Under the pieces are notes generated by a model. It had not been told where the DNA came from, made no database searches, and saw nothing but the letters and a program-made list of their open reading frames with translations. 14,770 bases of DNA, taken from NCBI GenBank assembly GCA_945926565.1, contig CAMELY010000017.1, positions 1-14,770 of the forward strand, in the 5' to 3' direction. Of this stretch, positions 6,304 through 14,118 are shown piece after piece. The DNA is from an uncultured Clostridia bacterium (lineage in GTDB: Bacteria > Bacillota > Clostridia > Oscillospirales > Oscillospiraceae). The first letter of the stretch is position 1, and every line of letters starts with the position of its first letter. A program made the translations under genes and the position numbers.

Positions 6304-8571
6304 TCAGCGATCCCAGACGATCCAGAAGAGCAGCTGCTTCCAGGGGGGCAGCGCTTTGCCCACCCGCCGCAGCTCCCGGGTCAGCAGGCTGACCGCCTGC
6401 CGTCGCTCCGCCTCGGTCAGCCTGTGCTGGCTGAACCGGGCCTTTTGGGCAAGCTCTGTGACCTCCTCCGGGATTGTGCCGCCCCAGCGCGTCAGCGCCT
6501 GGAACCGGCCATAGACCTCCAGCACCGCCCGGTTGGTATCCGGCTGGCTCATGCAGCGCTCCCAATGGCGGAGCCACAGCAGCCGCAGGCCCCAGAGGGC
6601 AGCGGCCAATCCGATCAGGCACAGGCCAACGAGCAGCAGCTTTGCCAGGACGGACAAAAGCGCCGCAAAGAGGCCGCTCTCTCCTGTTTCCGTCTGGGCC
6701 GGAGGCTCGGCTGTTATCTCAGTCTGGCCGGGCGCTTCCGGTTCGATGGATTCAGGGGGCTGGGGTTCCGGCTGCTCTGGCTGAATATCCTCCTCCGGTT
6801 GCTGCTCCGGCTGGGTCTCCTCCTCCGGCTGCTGGCTCTGCTGGAGATTTTCCTGGGGCAGCTGGGTGCCGCCGCCGGGGGTCATCTCCACCGGATACCA
6901 GCCGTAGCCGGAGAGGTAGATCTCCACCCAGGCGTGGGCGGCGGAGTCCGGCACATCAGTTTTCTCCCCCGCCGTCACCGGCAGGGCATAGCCGGCCACA
7001 TAGCGGGCGGGAATCCCCATGGCCCGGAGCAGCAGGGTGCCCGCCGTGGCAAAGTGGACGCAGTAGCCCTGATGGCTCGCCTCCAAAAACCAGAGTGTAT
7101 ACTCCTCCCCCTCCGGGGGGGCCGGGGTGTTCAAGTCGTATTCCGCAAGGTTGTCCAGCAGCCGGGCCACCTGCCGGGCGGCCGTCACCGCCTCCACATG
7201 CTGGGCAGAGATGTCCTCCTCCGGAGAGACAGGCAGGCTCCGGGCCTGCTCCACATAGGGAGCCAGGTTCTCCGCCATACCCTCGGGAAGCCGGAGATAG
7301 TTCTGCCGGACAAACCGCTCATAGAGCTCCTCCGCCTCCCCCTGGCCGCCGGCAAGGGCGGACAGCCCGTTCAGATCGGGGGGCGTAAAGGAAAAGCTGT
7401 GCTGCCACAGGCCGTCGCTGCGGGAGAGGGCGCTGTCCAGAACCGGCTCCAGACCGGAGAGACCGTCCGCCTGATAGGGGGTATAGACCCAGTCGGACGG
7501 GACGCCCAAATCGACCACAGTGACCGTTTCAGTGCGCTCCCCCTGGGCAGCGGCGGGATAGAGAACAGCAGGCCACCGGGCCAGCAACTGGCTCCAGGTT
7601 GTCTCCTCCACGGCGGCGTTCTGGGGCAGGAGCTGGCCATAGGCGCTCTCTGAGACCGGCTCCCAGCTTGTCCCGGTATATTCCCCCAGGGAATAGCCCC
7701 GGAGGTAAAGGGAGCCTGTCCAGCTGCTCTCCACCCGGAGCACCGAGGCACCGGTGTACTGCGGGTTCCCTTCCTGGGTCAGATCCACCCGCTCGGAAAG
7801 CCCGGCAGAGGTCACGGCCTGGAAGGGGCCGCCTTCCCCGGGCAGCAGGGCGGGGAGCTGCTCCGTCTGGCCGCTGAGCCAGAGGCGGGCGCTGTCCGCC
7901 CATTGGGGATAGGTATACCGCTCCTCCGGGCTCAGCCAGGTCAGCCCCAACAGAAGCAGGGCGGACATCCCCAATGTCAGCAGCCGCCAGCGGGCCCCTG
8001 CGGCTCCCGAATCCTCCCCCGCCGGGCGGGCGGAGAGCAGGCAGGAGAGGCTGGCCGCTCCCAACAGCAGCAGAGCGGGCCAACTCACGCCCCCGTCCAC
8101 GCAGAAGGCCGGGATCAGGGGCAGCCAGGTCAGCAGCAGGGTCAGACCAGAGGAGTGGGCCCTGAGCAGACTCCATCCGGTGAGCAGCCCCCAGGGCACC
8201 GACGCCGTCAGCAGCGCCGCCGCCATGGAGGCCGTGTCTGCCGGCTCTGCCGGCAGAGCGGCAAGCCCCATCTGCGTCAAGATGGTATCCAGCAGGGCGA
8301 CGCTCCCCTGTATAAAGGCATCCCAGCCCTGCCAGAGCCGGAAGCCCCAGGCCCCCAGCACCAGCACCGTCGCCAGCGTCCTGAACCGGGGCAGGTGAAA
8401 GAGGAGCAGCAGTCCTAAGGTCAGGCCGAAGCCGGTCAACAGCAGCAGGCCGGGCGCGATGGGCAGGCAATAGCCCGCCTGGATACTGAGCAGGCTCCCT
8501 GCCAGCAGCAGGGCCAGGGTGAGTCCGTCCGCCAACAGGGGGAGCAGTCTGCCGGAGAGGTGTTTCTTCAC
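6304..8571 (-). CDS. Membrane-anchored transglutaminase-like protein (TgpA/YebA type)
   Basis: 755 aa. Order: N-terminal bundle of about six hydrophobic segments (about 8-30, 38-60, 66-80, 118-136, 141-157, 163-182, 198-213), an extracytoplasmic part, the transglutaminase-like core with C504 (SHQGYCVHFATA) and H546 (SAAHAWVEIY), then YGWYPVEMTPG where the third triad position is Glu562 in place of Asp. A Gln/Glu/Pro-rich stalk (570-630) leads to a transmembrane helix (about 634-667) and a charged cytoplasmic tail (about 670-755) like DUF4129. The family's reaction is uncertain: protease or transamidase on the outer face of the membrane. The GTG start overlaps the DUF58 stop by 4 bases (GTGA), with GGAGGGGGAGG just upstream, implying translational coupling. 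Last gene of the moxR operon. Confidence 0.9.
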   Translation of the reverse strand: MKKHLSGRLLPLLADGLTLALLLAGSLLSIQAGYCLPIAPGLLLLTGFGLTLGLLLLFHLPRFRTLATVLVLGAWGFRLWQGWDAFIQGSVALLDTILTQMGLAALPAEPADTASMAAALLTASVPWGLLTGWSLLRAHSSGLTLLLTWLPLIPAFCVDGGVSWPALLLLGAASLSCLLSARPAGEDSGAAGARWRLLTLGMSALLLLGLTWLSPEERYTYPQWADSARLWLSGQTEQLPALLPGEGGPFQAVTSAGLSERVDLTQEGNPQYTGASVLRVESSWTGSLYLRGYSLGEYTGTSWEPVSESAYGQLLPQNAAVEETTWSQLLARWPAVLYPAAAQGERTETVTVVDLGVPSDWVYTPYQADGLSGLEPVLDSALSRSDGLWQHSFSFTPPDLNGLSALAGGQGEAEELYERFVRQNYLRLPEGMAENLAPYVEQARSLPVSPEEDISAQHVEAVTAARQVARLLDNLAEYDLNTPAPPEGEEYTLWFLEASHQGYCVHFATAGTLLLRAMGIPARYVAGYALPVTAGEKTDVPDSAAHAWVEIYLSGYGWYPVEMTPGGGTQLPQENLQQSQQPEEETQPEQQPEEDIQPEQPEPQPPESIEPEAPGQTEITAEPPAQTETGESGLFAALLSVLAKLLLVGLCLIGLAAALWGLRLLWLRHWERCMSQPDTNRAVLEVYGRFQALTRWGGTIPEEVTELAQKARFSQHRLTEAERRQAVSLLTRELRRVGKALPPWKQLLFWIVWDR
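6772..6831 (-). repeat. Two 30-bp tandem units in the transglutaminase stalk
   Basis: They encode QPEEETQPEQ (residues 581-590) and QPEEDIQPEQ (591-600), 8 of 10 residues identical, inside a longer Q/E/P-rich linker (6682-6864). Such a repeat can change copy number by slippage and so alter stalk length. Confidence 0.75.
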
Positions 8572-9575
8572 GACGGCTCCACCTCCCCCTCCTCCAGATG
8601 AAGCTGGGCCACCGGGCCCTCCAGTCCGGCACAGCTCAGCCCCAACTCCCGGATGGAGAGGCCGGCAGACGGCATGGGATCCCGGAGGGCGGCGGCAAGG
8701 CAGGTCAGCCAGTCCCGTTGGGAGGCGATCTCATAGCTGCGCAGGGCGCCGGTCTCCGGCTGGAGCCAGCGTACGATATGCACTCTCCCCTGCTCCAGCA
8801 GCTGACAGCTGGCCTTTTGCAGCAGCGCCAGCCGGGTATCCAAGGCGGAGCGGCTGCCGAAATGGTCAAAGGTGAGCAGCAGAACCGGCTTGCGGTGGGT
8901 CAGAGGCTCCCGCACCACCAGGTCGTCCTGCTTGGAGGAGAGCTTCCAGTGGACGCTGCGCATGGGGTCTCCCGGCCGGTAGGTGCGCAGGTCGTAGTCC
9001 TCTCCCCAGCCGCCCAGGGCGGGCTGGAGGGGCTGGGCCAGACTGGGCCGCTCCTCCCAGCCCCGGAAGGGATCTGCCGCAATGCTGTCGGGGCAGATCA
9101 GCACCTCCTGCGGGGGCGGGCAGGAGCAGGAGAAGACGAAGAGTCCCAGGGCGTCCCAGACCTGCACCCGCTGGACGGCCAGCCGGGCCATGCCGCAGTG
9201 GAGCTGAGTCAGGGGCTCCTCCGGGCTGTCCAGGCCGGTGCTGCCCCAGCTCTCCAGCCGGAGACGGCGGGGCCGCTTCTCCGGGGCCTGGCAGTCCGCC
9301 CAGATCAGGGTAACCCGGAGCTTGGAGAGGGGCAGTCCGGTGGGATTGTGCACCCGGCAGAGGAAGGAGAACTCCTGTCCCCGGGTCACAGCTTCCTCCT
9401 CCGCCTCCAAACTCACTCGGATGGGCAGCATCACCGGAAGGCTCAGGGCCAGAGACAGCACCGGCAGCAGCAGGAGTACCAGAAAAATCAGGTGCACCAG
9501 ATAGCCGGTATAGGAGAGCTGGCACCAGAGGGACACCCCCAGGGCCAGCAGATAGATCAGCCAGCGGATCGCCAT
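8568..9575 (-). CDS. DUF58 domain protein (MoxR-associated)
   Basis: 335 aa. Two N-terminal hydrophobic segments (about 5-20 and 25-50) anchor it in the membrane. A beta-rich stretch follows (about 52-160), then the DUF58 signature at 191-223: GEDYDLRTYRPGD, MRSVHWKLSSK, DLVVREPL. The C-terminal half resembles a von Willebrand A-like fold in this family, with VLLLTFDHFG at 231-240; a full MIDAS (DxSxS) is not visible. DUF58 proteins almost always pair with a MoxR ATPase and often a transglutaminase membrane protein, exactly as here. The molecular role is unproven; proposed as a chaperone/adaptor system for envelope or metal-dependent proteins. ATG start 4 bp after the moxR stop, with only a weak site (GGTGA) overlapping the moxR stop codon, so it probably depends on coupling. 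Confidence 0.92.
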   Translation of the reverse strand: MAIRWLIYLLALGVSLWCQLSYTGYLVHLIFLVLLLLPVLSLALSLPVMLPIRVSLEAEEEAVTRGQEFSFLCRVHNPTGLPLSKLRVTLIWADCQAPEKRPRRLRLESWGSTGLDSPEEPLTQLHCGMARLAVQRVQVWDALGLFVFSCSCPPPQEVLICPDSIAADPFRGWEERPSLAQPLQPALGGWGEDYDLRTYRPGDPMRSVHWKLSSKQDDLVVREPLTHRKPVLLLTFDHFGSRSALDTRLALLQKASCQLLEQGRVHIVRWLQPETGALRSYEIASQRDWLTCLAAALRDPMPSAGLSIRELGLSCAGLEGPVAQLHLEEGEVEPS

Positions 9576-9579
9576 GGCG

Positions 9580-10518
9580 TCACCGCAGCCGGGGCGGCTT
9601 CACCTGGTGGAGTACCTCTCCGCACAGGGCGGCGCCGTCCCGGTCCTTCGCCTGGGCGGAGGGGGTCAGAATCAGCCGGTGGGCCACCACGTCGGTATAG
9701 ACCGCTTGGATATCCTCGGGCAGCACATAGTCCCGGCCCCGCATCAGAGCCAGGGCGCGGCCGGCAGAGGCCAGGGCCAGAGTGGCCCGGGGGCTGGCGC
9801 CCTGGAGCACCTTGCTGTTTTCCCGGGTGGCGGCGGTGAGCCGGACGATATATTCCAGCACCGGGTCGCCGATATAGATCTGATCCACCGACTCCCGCAG
9901 CCGCTCCAGGCCCTGGCGGTCCACCACCCGACGCACCTGCTCCAGCAGGCTCCGGTTCTGTCGGCGGCGCACCATCTCCAGCTCGTCCTCCGGCCTGGGA
10001 TAGCCGATGGTCAGCCGGATCATGAAGCGATCCATCTGGGAGTCGGGCAGAGGCTGGGTGCCAGCCACGCCGGTGGGGTTCTGGGTGGCGATGACCAGGA
10101 AGGGCTGGGGGACGGGGTGGGTTCTGCCGTCCACCGTCACCTGGCCCTCCTCCATGGCCTCCAACAAAGCGGACTGGGTGCGGCTGGTGGCCCGGTTCAG
10201 CTCGTCGGCCAGAAAGAGGTTGCACATGAGGGCGCCGGGGCGGTATTCCATCCGGTTGGCCTCCCGGTTATATAAGGTGAACCCGGTCAGGTCGGAGGGC
10301 ATCACGTCTGGGGTGAACTGCACTCGGTTATAGCCCAGATCCAGCGCCCGGGAAAAGGCCAGGGCCATGGTGGTCTTGCCTACGCCGGGGACGTCCTCCA
10401 GCAGCACATGGCCCCGGGCTAGAATGGCCAGCAGCATTTTGGCCAGCACCTCGTCCTTGCCCACCACCACTTTCTTCACTTCCGCCACAATCTCGGCGGC
10501 GGTTTTTCGCTCGTCCAT
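9580..10518 (-). CDS. MoxR-family AAA+ ATPase
   Basis: 312 aa from ATG 10516-10518. AAA+ landmarks in order: Walker A VPGVGKTT (43-50), FTPDVMPSDLTGF typical of MoxR (68-80), Walker B LFLADE (101-106) followed by LNRA, sensor 1 ATQNP (144-148), arginine-finger region DSQMDRF (159-165), and sensor 2 GASPRATLAL in the lid. All ATPase residues are intact. MoxR proteins act as chaperone-like ATPases with DUF58 partners; the downstream DUF58 and transglutaminase genes match that arrangement. Start choice: an in-frame GTG at 10545 would add 9 residues but lacks a good ribosome site, while ATG 10518 has AAGGAG 9 bases upstream. First gene of the operon, behind a strong TTGACG/TATGCT promoter. Confidence 0.95.
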   Translation of the reverse strand: MDERKTAAEIVAEVKKVVVGKDEVLAKMLLAILARGHVLLEDVPGVGKTTMALAFSRALDLGYNRVQFTPDVMPSDLTGFTLYNREANRMEYRPGALMCNLFLADELNRATSRTQSALLEAMEEGQVTVDGRTHPVPQPFLVIATQNPTGVAGTQPLPDSQMDRFMIRLTIGYPRPEDELEMVRRRQNRSLLEQVRRVVDRQGLERLRESVDQIYIGDPVLEYIVRLTAATRENSKVLQGASPRATLALASAGRALALMRGRDYVLPEDIQAVYTDVVAHRLILTPSAQAKDRDGAALCGEVLHQVKPPRLR

Positions 10519-10527
10519 CTGATTTAC

Positions 10528-10533
10528 TCCTTC
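10528..10533 (-). promoter_or_regulatory. Ribosome binding site fixing the moxR start
   Basis: Minus-strand AAGGAG with a 9-base spacer to ATG 10518. It decides against the upstream in-frame GTG at 10545. Confidence 0.8.
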
Positions 10534-10562
10534 ATTTTCCGGCACATAATCCTACATTTTAT

Positions 10563-10591
10563 AGCATAAGGCAGTTTTTCTCCTGCGTCAA
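10563..10591 (-). promoter_or_regulatory. Promoter of the moxR-DUF58-transglutaminase operon
   Basis: Minus-strand -35 TTGACG (complement of 10586-10591) and -10 TATGCT (complement of 10563-10568), 17-base spacer. It lies 45 bases before the chosen moxR start. Confidence 0.8.
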
Positions 10592-10624
10592 CTTAAGAAT
10601 TCCTAAATCTGGGAAAAGAGGCGC

Positions 10625-10657
10625 AAAATGCCCGTCGTTTATGTTCAAACGGCGGGC
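10625..10657 (-). terminator. Probable terminator after queH
   Basis: On the minus strand GCCCGCCGTTT and AAACGACGGGC (10647-10657 and 10630-10640) pair with one internal mismatch around a 6-base loop, followed by a short TTTT (complement of 10625-10628). Weaker than the other terminators here but well placed between queH and the moxR promoter. Confidence 0.6.
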
Positions 10658-10664
10658 GCTACGC

Positions 10665-11210
10665 TTACGGAATCAATTTTTTCGGCTTAATATACCGCTC
10701 CTCCTCGGAGAAGATACAGCCGCAGTATTTCTGCATGTACATGCCCAGCTCTCTGGCCCGATCCTGCCCGGCGCGGAAGAGGGGCCGGAAGTCCCGGTAG
10801 AGAAACTCCACCCCGTATTCCTCCCCCGCCCGCTGGGCCACCTCACGCATCAGCTCGTGCTGCTGGTAGGGGCTGATGAACAGGCTGGAGGTAAAGCTGT
10901 CAAAGCCGTTTTCGGCGGCGTACTGGGCCACACGGTACAGCCGCATCTCATAGCACTTGACGCAGCGGTGGGCGATGTCCTCCGCCACCGCCCGGATAAA
11001 GGGGCGCAGGGCGTATTCATTGACCACCACCAGGGGCAGGTCGATGGTCTTGGCGTATTCCTCTAGGGTGTTCCGGCGGGCCCGGTACTCGGTGACCGGG
11101 TGGATGTTGGGATTATACCAGAAACCGGTGACCTCCCGGCCCTCGGCGCGGAGGGAGTCGATGCACTGGTTGGCGCAGGGGGCGCAGCAGCAGTGGAGCA
11201 GGGTCTTCAT
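10665..11210 (-). CDS. queH: Epoxyqueuosine reductase QueH
   Basis: 181 aa, matching the QueH (formerly DUF208) family, which performs the last step of queuosine synthesis, reducing epoxyqueuosine to queuosine in tRNA; it replaces the unrelated QueG. Diagnostic motifs in order: LLHCCCAPC (4-12) with C7-C9 and C12, WYNPNIHPVTEY (31-42), HRCVKCYEMRL (81-91) with C83 and C86, FTSSLFISPYQQHE (106-119), FLYRDFRPLF (136-145) and KYCGCIFSEEER (161-172). The Cys set supports an iron-sulfur plus metal centre as known for the family. No other queuosine gene is nearby, so it sits apart from que clusters. ATG at 11208-11210 is preceded by GGAAAGGAAG about 10 bases upstream. Confidence 0.96.
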   Translation of the reverse strand: MKTLLHCCCAPCANQCIDSLRAEGREVTGFWYNPNIHPVTEYRARRNTLEEYAKTIDLPLVVVNEYALRPFIRAVAEDIAHRCVKCYEMRLYRVAQYAAENGFDSFTSSLFISPYQQHELMREVAQRAGEEYGVEFLYRDFRPLFRAGQDRARELGMYMQKYCGCIFSEEERYIKPKKLIP

Positions 11211-11247
11211 AGACGGCGCTTCCTTTCCTGAAAAACTCGTGAACTGT

Positions 11248-11276
11248 AGTATAACACGTTTTTCCCCGCAAAAAAA
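11248..11276 (-). promoter_or_regulatory. Probable promoter of queH
   Basis: Minus-strand extended -10 TGT followed by TATACT (complement of 11248-11253). The -35 position at 17 bp spacing is a T-run that doubles as the U-tract of the bioY terminator, so it is poor; the extended -10 supports the call. Confidence 0.5.
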
Positions 11277-11314
11277 GAGTGCCGCCGGCAGGATTTCTCC
11301 CGTCGGCGGTGCTC
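11270..11314 (-). terminator. Terminator after bioY
   Basis: A long stem on the minus strand (11277-11314), pairing GAGTGCCGCCG with CGGCGGTGCTC via two G-U pairs and extending inward with one mismatch to a TTTC-type loop. It is followed on the minus strand by seven T (complement of 11270-11276). Confidence 0.82.
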
Positions 11315-11351
11315 TCTGTCATAATATTCAATGGAAGTGTTGTTTGAGAAA

Positions 11352-11900
11352 TTACTTGCCCAGCAGGCCCGCCTTTTTCAACCGATCCCGGATCACCGGG
11401 CCCAGCACCAGGGCGATCACCATCTTGATCAGGTCGCCGGGGATAAAGGGAATCACGCACATGCCCATGGCCTCCCCCAGAGGAGTGCCGGACTGGACGC
11501 AGAACCAGGCGGTGCCCAGGGCGTAGAGGACGGCGGTGCCCAGGATCATGCCCAGCAGCTGGACAATCCGGTTGTCATACCGCTCCACCAGGATGCCGGC
11601 GATGATGACCAGGGGGATATAGCCCACGATATATCCGCCGGTGGGGCCGGCCACCTTAGCAAGGCCGCCGGAGAAGTTGGAAAACACCGGCATGCCCACC
11701 AGGCCCAGCAGAATGTAGACCAGGCAGCTCACTGCCCCCCGCTTCCAGCCCAGCAGATAGACGGACAGGTAGAGGGCCAAGGTGCACAGGGAGATGGGGA
11801 TGGGGCCGATGTTGATGCTGAAGGGGCTGACCACACAGGTCACGGCCGCCATGACGGCGGTAATTGCCATGGGATAGACGGAACGTTTGGATGCTTCCAT
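11352..11900 (-). CDS. bioY: Biotin transporter BioY (ECF S component)
   Basis: 182 aa integral membrane protein with about six hydrophobic segments. BioY binds biotin and imports it, normally with the shared ECF energising module (EcfA/A'/T), which is not in this window. Diagnostic run at 67-94: LVGMPVFSNFSGG then AGPTGGYIVGYI, with N-terminal SPFSINIGPIPISL also family-typical. Start chosen at ATG 11898-11900 because AAAAGGAG (complement of 11910-11917) lies 9 bases upstream. The frame stays open to 11981, but that upstream ATG would fall inside the predicted promoter. Stand-alone gene: own promoter overlapped by two BirA-type operators and own terminator, consistent with biotin-repressed uptake. 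Confidence 0.95.
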   Translation of the reverse strand: MEASKRSVYPMAITAVMAAVTCVVSPFSINIGPIPISLCTLALYLSVYLLGWKRGAVSCLVYILLGLVGMPVFSNFSGGLAKVAGPTGGYIVGYIPLVIIAGILVERYDNRIVQLLGMILGTAVLYALGTAWFCVQSGTPLGEAMGMCVIPFIPGDLIKMVIALVLGPVIRDRLKKAGLLGK

Positions 11901-11909
11901 ACTTTCTTT

Positions 11910-11917
11910 CTCCTTTT
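11910..11917 (-). promoter_or_regulatory. Ribosome binding site fixing the bioY start
   Basis: Minus-strand AAAAGGAG, 9 bases before ATG 11900. A 6-bp hairpin (11922-11927 with 11940-11945) stands just upstream of it in the leader. Confidence 0.8.
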
Positions 11918-11949
11918 CTTCCGGCGGCATCCGCTGACACCGCCGCAGA

Positions 11950-11981
11950 TTGTAAACCTTCGTTTCGGCAGTAGTATACAT
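11950..11981. promoter_or_regulatory. BirA-type biotin operator, box 1
   Basis: TTGTAAACC at 11950-11958, a perfect match to the BirA left half-site, then 14 bases, then AGTATACAT at 11973-11981, a degenerate right half (6 of 9 to GGTTTACAA). The right half contains the bioY -10 box and the left half falls at about the first transcribed bases, so bound BirA would block the polymerase. Confidence 0.65.
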
Positions 11982-12001
11982 TCCATTTTTCAGATTGTCA
12001 A
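11973..12001 (-). promoter_or_regulatory. Promoter of bioY
   Basis: Minus-strand consensus -35 TTGACA (complement of 11996-12001), 17-base spacer, -10 TATACT (complement of 11973-11978). One of the best promoters in the window. Expected transcript start near 11966. Confidence 0.88.
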
Positions 12002-12026
12002 CCCGTCAGTTTCAACAAGTTTACAA
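11995..12026. promoter_or_regulatory. BirA-type biotin operator, box 2
   Basis: TTGTCAACC at 11995-12003 and AGTTTACAA at 12018-12026, again separated by exactly 14 bases; each half is 8 of 9 to TTGTAAACC / GGTTTACAA. The left half contains the complement of the bioY -35 box. Together with box 1 it brackets the whole promoter. Confidence 0.75.
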
Positions 12027-12056
12027 CCGTGGATCTGCCCTCCTTTCTCCCCTTCC

Positions 12057-12086
12057 TTGACAATTTGGGGGAGATCAGGTTAGAAT
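12057..12086 (+). promoter_or_regulatory. Promoter of the GyrB/ParE-like gene
   Basis: Consensus -35 TTGACA at 12057-12062, 18-base spacer, -10 TAGAAT at 12081-12086. Expected transcript start near 12093. It is divergent from the bioY promoter; the nearer BirA box ends 30 bp upstream of this -35. Confidence 0.75.
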
Positions 12087-12117
12087 AGGATGAATTATTA
12101 TGGAGTGTGAAAAGTCT

Positions 12118-14103
12118 ATGGCACCACGCAAAAAGAAACCGGAATACGGCAACGAGTCCATCTCCTCCCTGAAGGGCGCAGATCGGGTGCGCAAGCGCCC
12201 CAGCGTCATCTTTGGCTCGGACAACCTGGAGGGCTGCGAGCACGCTGTCTTTGAGATCGTCTCCAATGCGGTGGACGAGGCCAAGGAAGGACACGGCGAC
12301 CTGATCATCGTCACCCGCTATGCCGACCATTCCATTGAGGTGGAGGACTTCGGCCGGGGCTGCCCGGTGGACTGGAACCCCAAGGAGGGGCGGTACAACT
12401 GGGAGCTGGTGTTCTGCGAGCTGTACGCCGGCGGCAAGTATGGGGATGACTACGGCTATTCCCTGGGCCTCAACGGCCTGGGCTCCTGCGCCACCCAGTA
12501 TGCCTCGGAGTATTTTGACGCCGTCATCCACCGGGACAACAAGCGCTATTCCCTTCATTTTGAGAAGGGCGAGAATGTGGGGGGCCTCAAGAGCGAGGAC
12601 TGCCCCAAGCATAAGACCGGCTCCCGGTTCCGTTGGCGGCCGGATCTGGAGGTCTTTACCGACATCGACATCCCGGCGGAGTACTTCACCGACATGATGA
12701 AGCGCCAGGCGGTGATCAACGCCGGAGTCACCTTCCGGTTCCGCAACCAGGTAAACGGCAAATTTGAGACCACCGATTTCCGGTACGAGAACGGCATTTT
12801 GGACTATGTGGCGGAGCTTGCCGGAGAGAATCCCCTGACCCAGCCCGTCTTCTTCCAGGCCGAGCGCCAGGGCCGGGATCGGGCGGATCGGGATGAGTAC
12901 AAGGTCAAGCTGAGCATGGCCTTCTGCTGCTCCAACACGGTGAATCTGGTGGAGCACTATCACAACTCCTCCTGGCTGGAGTACGGCGGCTCCCCGGAAA
13001 AGGCCATGCGCTCCGCCTTTGTCTCGGCGGTGGACGCCTATCTGAAAAAGCAGAACAAGTACCAGAAAAACGAGAGTAAGGTGACCTGGAACGACATTCA
13101 GGACTGCCTCATCTTTGTCTCCAACAACTTCTCCACCCAGACCTCCTACGAGAACCAGACGAAAAAGGCGATCAACAACAAGTTCGTCCAGGACGCCATG
13201 ACGGAATTTCTCCGCAGCCAGCTGGAGGTCTATTTCATCGAAAATCCCTTTGACGCGGACAAGATTGCCGGGCAGGTGCTGGTGAACAAGCGCAGCCGGG
13301 AGACGGCGGAAAAGGCCCGGCTGAACATCAAAAAGAAGCTCTCCGGCAGCATCGACATCTCCAACCGGGTGCAGAAGTTTGTGGACTGCCGGAGCAAGGA
13401 CGTGAGCCGCCGGGAGCTGTATATCGTGGAGGGCGACTCGGCTATGGGCGCGGTCAAGCTGAGCCGGGACGCGGAGTTTCAGGGGATCATGCCCATCCGG
13501 GGCAAGATTCTCAACTGCCTCAAGGCGGACTATAATAAGATCTTCAAGAGCGACATTATCACCGACCTGGTCAAGGTCATGGGCTGCGGCGTGGAGCTGC
13601 CCGCCCACACCAAGGCAAAGAACAAGGATCTGGCGGACTTTGACCTCGGCAGCTTCCGCTGGAATAAGGTGGTCATCTGCACCGACGCCGATGTAGACGG
13701 CTTCCAGATCCGCACCCTGGTGCTGACCATGCTCTACCGGCTCACCCCCCAGCTCATTGAGCAGGGCTATGTGTATATCGCCGAGTCCCCCCTGTACGAG
13801 ATCACCTGGAAGGAAAAGACCTGGTTTGCCTACTCGGACAAGGAGAAAAACGACATTGTGGCGGAAAACGCCGGCAAAAAGCTGGAGGTGCAGCGCTCCA
13901 AGGGTCTGGGCGAGAACGAGCCGGACATGATGTGGCTGACCACCATGAATCCGGAGACCCGGCGGCTGATTAAGGTGATGCCGGAGGACGTGGTGCGCAC
14001 CGCCCAGGTCTTTGACCTGCTGCTGGGGGACAATCTCCAGGGGCGGAAGGAACACATTGCGGACAACGGGTATAAGTATCTGGAGCTGGCGGATATTTCG
14101 TAA
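12118..14103 (+). CDS. Type II DNA topoisomerase ATPase subunit (divergent GyrB/ParE family)
   Basis: 661 aa from ATG 12118. It is the ATPase/TOPRIM subunit of a gyrase or topoisomerase IV. GHKL ATPase: EIVSNAVDEA with N50, VEDFGRGCP with D77, ATP-lid glycine motif SLGLNGLGS (115-123), and the QTKKAI loop carrying the catalytic Lys. TOPRIM: VEGDSAMG with E438, MPIRGKILN, TDADVDG with D523, D525 and D527; tail RSKGLGENEPDMMW, TTMNPETRRL. All catalytic residues are present, but several canonical motifs are changed: DDGRG to DFGRG, GGLHGVG to LGLNGLG, EGDSAGG to EGDSAMG. An in-frame ATG at 12100 would add 6 residues; it lies only about 7 bases after the predicted transcript start, so 12118, with GGAGTG upstream, is preferred, though not certain. 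Pairs with the GyrA/ParC-like gene downstream. Confidence 0.9.
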   Translation: MAPRKKKPEYGNESISSLKGADRVRKRPSVIFGSDNLEGCEHAVFEIVSNAVDEAKEGHGDLIIVTRYADHSIEVEDFGRGCPVDWNPKEGRYNWELVFCELYAGGKYGDDYGYSLGLNGLGSCATQYASEYFDAVIHRDNKRYSLHFEKGENVGGLKSEDCPKHKTGSRFRWRPDLEVFTDIDIPAEYFTDMMKRQAVINAGVTFRFRNQVNGKFETTDFRYENGILDYVAELAGENPLTQPVFFQAERQGRDRADRDEYKVKLSMAFCCSNTVNLVEHYHNSSWLEYGGSPEKAMRSAFVSAVDAYLKKQNKYQKNESKVTWNDIQDCLIFVSNNFSTQTSYENQTKKAINNKFVQDAMTEFLRSQLEVYFIENPFDADKIAGQVLVNKRSRETAEKARLNIKKKLSGSIDISNRVQKFVDCRSKDVSRRELYIVEGDSAMGAVKLSRDAEFQGIMPIRGKILNCLKADYNKIFKSDIITDLVKVMGCGVELPAHTKAKNKDLADFDLGSFRWNKVVICTDADVDGFQIRTLVLTMLYRLTPQLIEQGYVYIAESPLYEITWKEKTWFAYSDKEKNDIVAENAGKKLEVQRSKGLGENEPDMMWLTTMNPETRRLIKVMPEDVVRTAQVFDLLLGDNLQGRKEHIADNGYKYLELADIS

Positions 14104-14118
14104 CACTGAATCTATACG

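Noticed and set aside
6136..7653. A 505-codon open frame on the plus strand over the transglutaminase gene
   Set aside because: Antisense shadow: rich in G, R, L and Q, no ribosome site, and it starts inside the M20 gene and crosses the terminator at 6252-6300.
8598..9839. A 413-codon plus-strand open frame opposite DUF58 and moxR
   Set aside because: It spans two well-supported minus-strand genes, is low in complexity and has no family motif.
11211..11270. Possible preQ1 riboswitch in the queH leader
   Set aside because: The leader after the predicted start is about 35 bases and shows no H-type pseudoknot pattern that I can recognise; QueH also acts after the preQ1 steps.
11998..14106. A 702-codon open frame on the minus strand across the GyrB/ParE-like gene
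   Set aside because: It is exactly antisense to a clear topoisomerase gene; its translation is low-complexity (rich in L, V, G, H) with no recognisable motif, as expected in GC-rich DNA.
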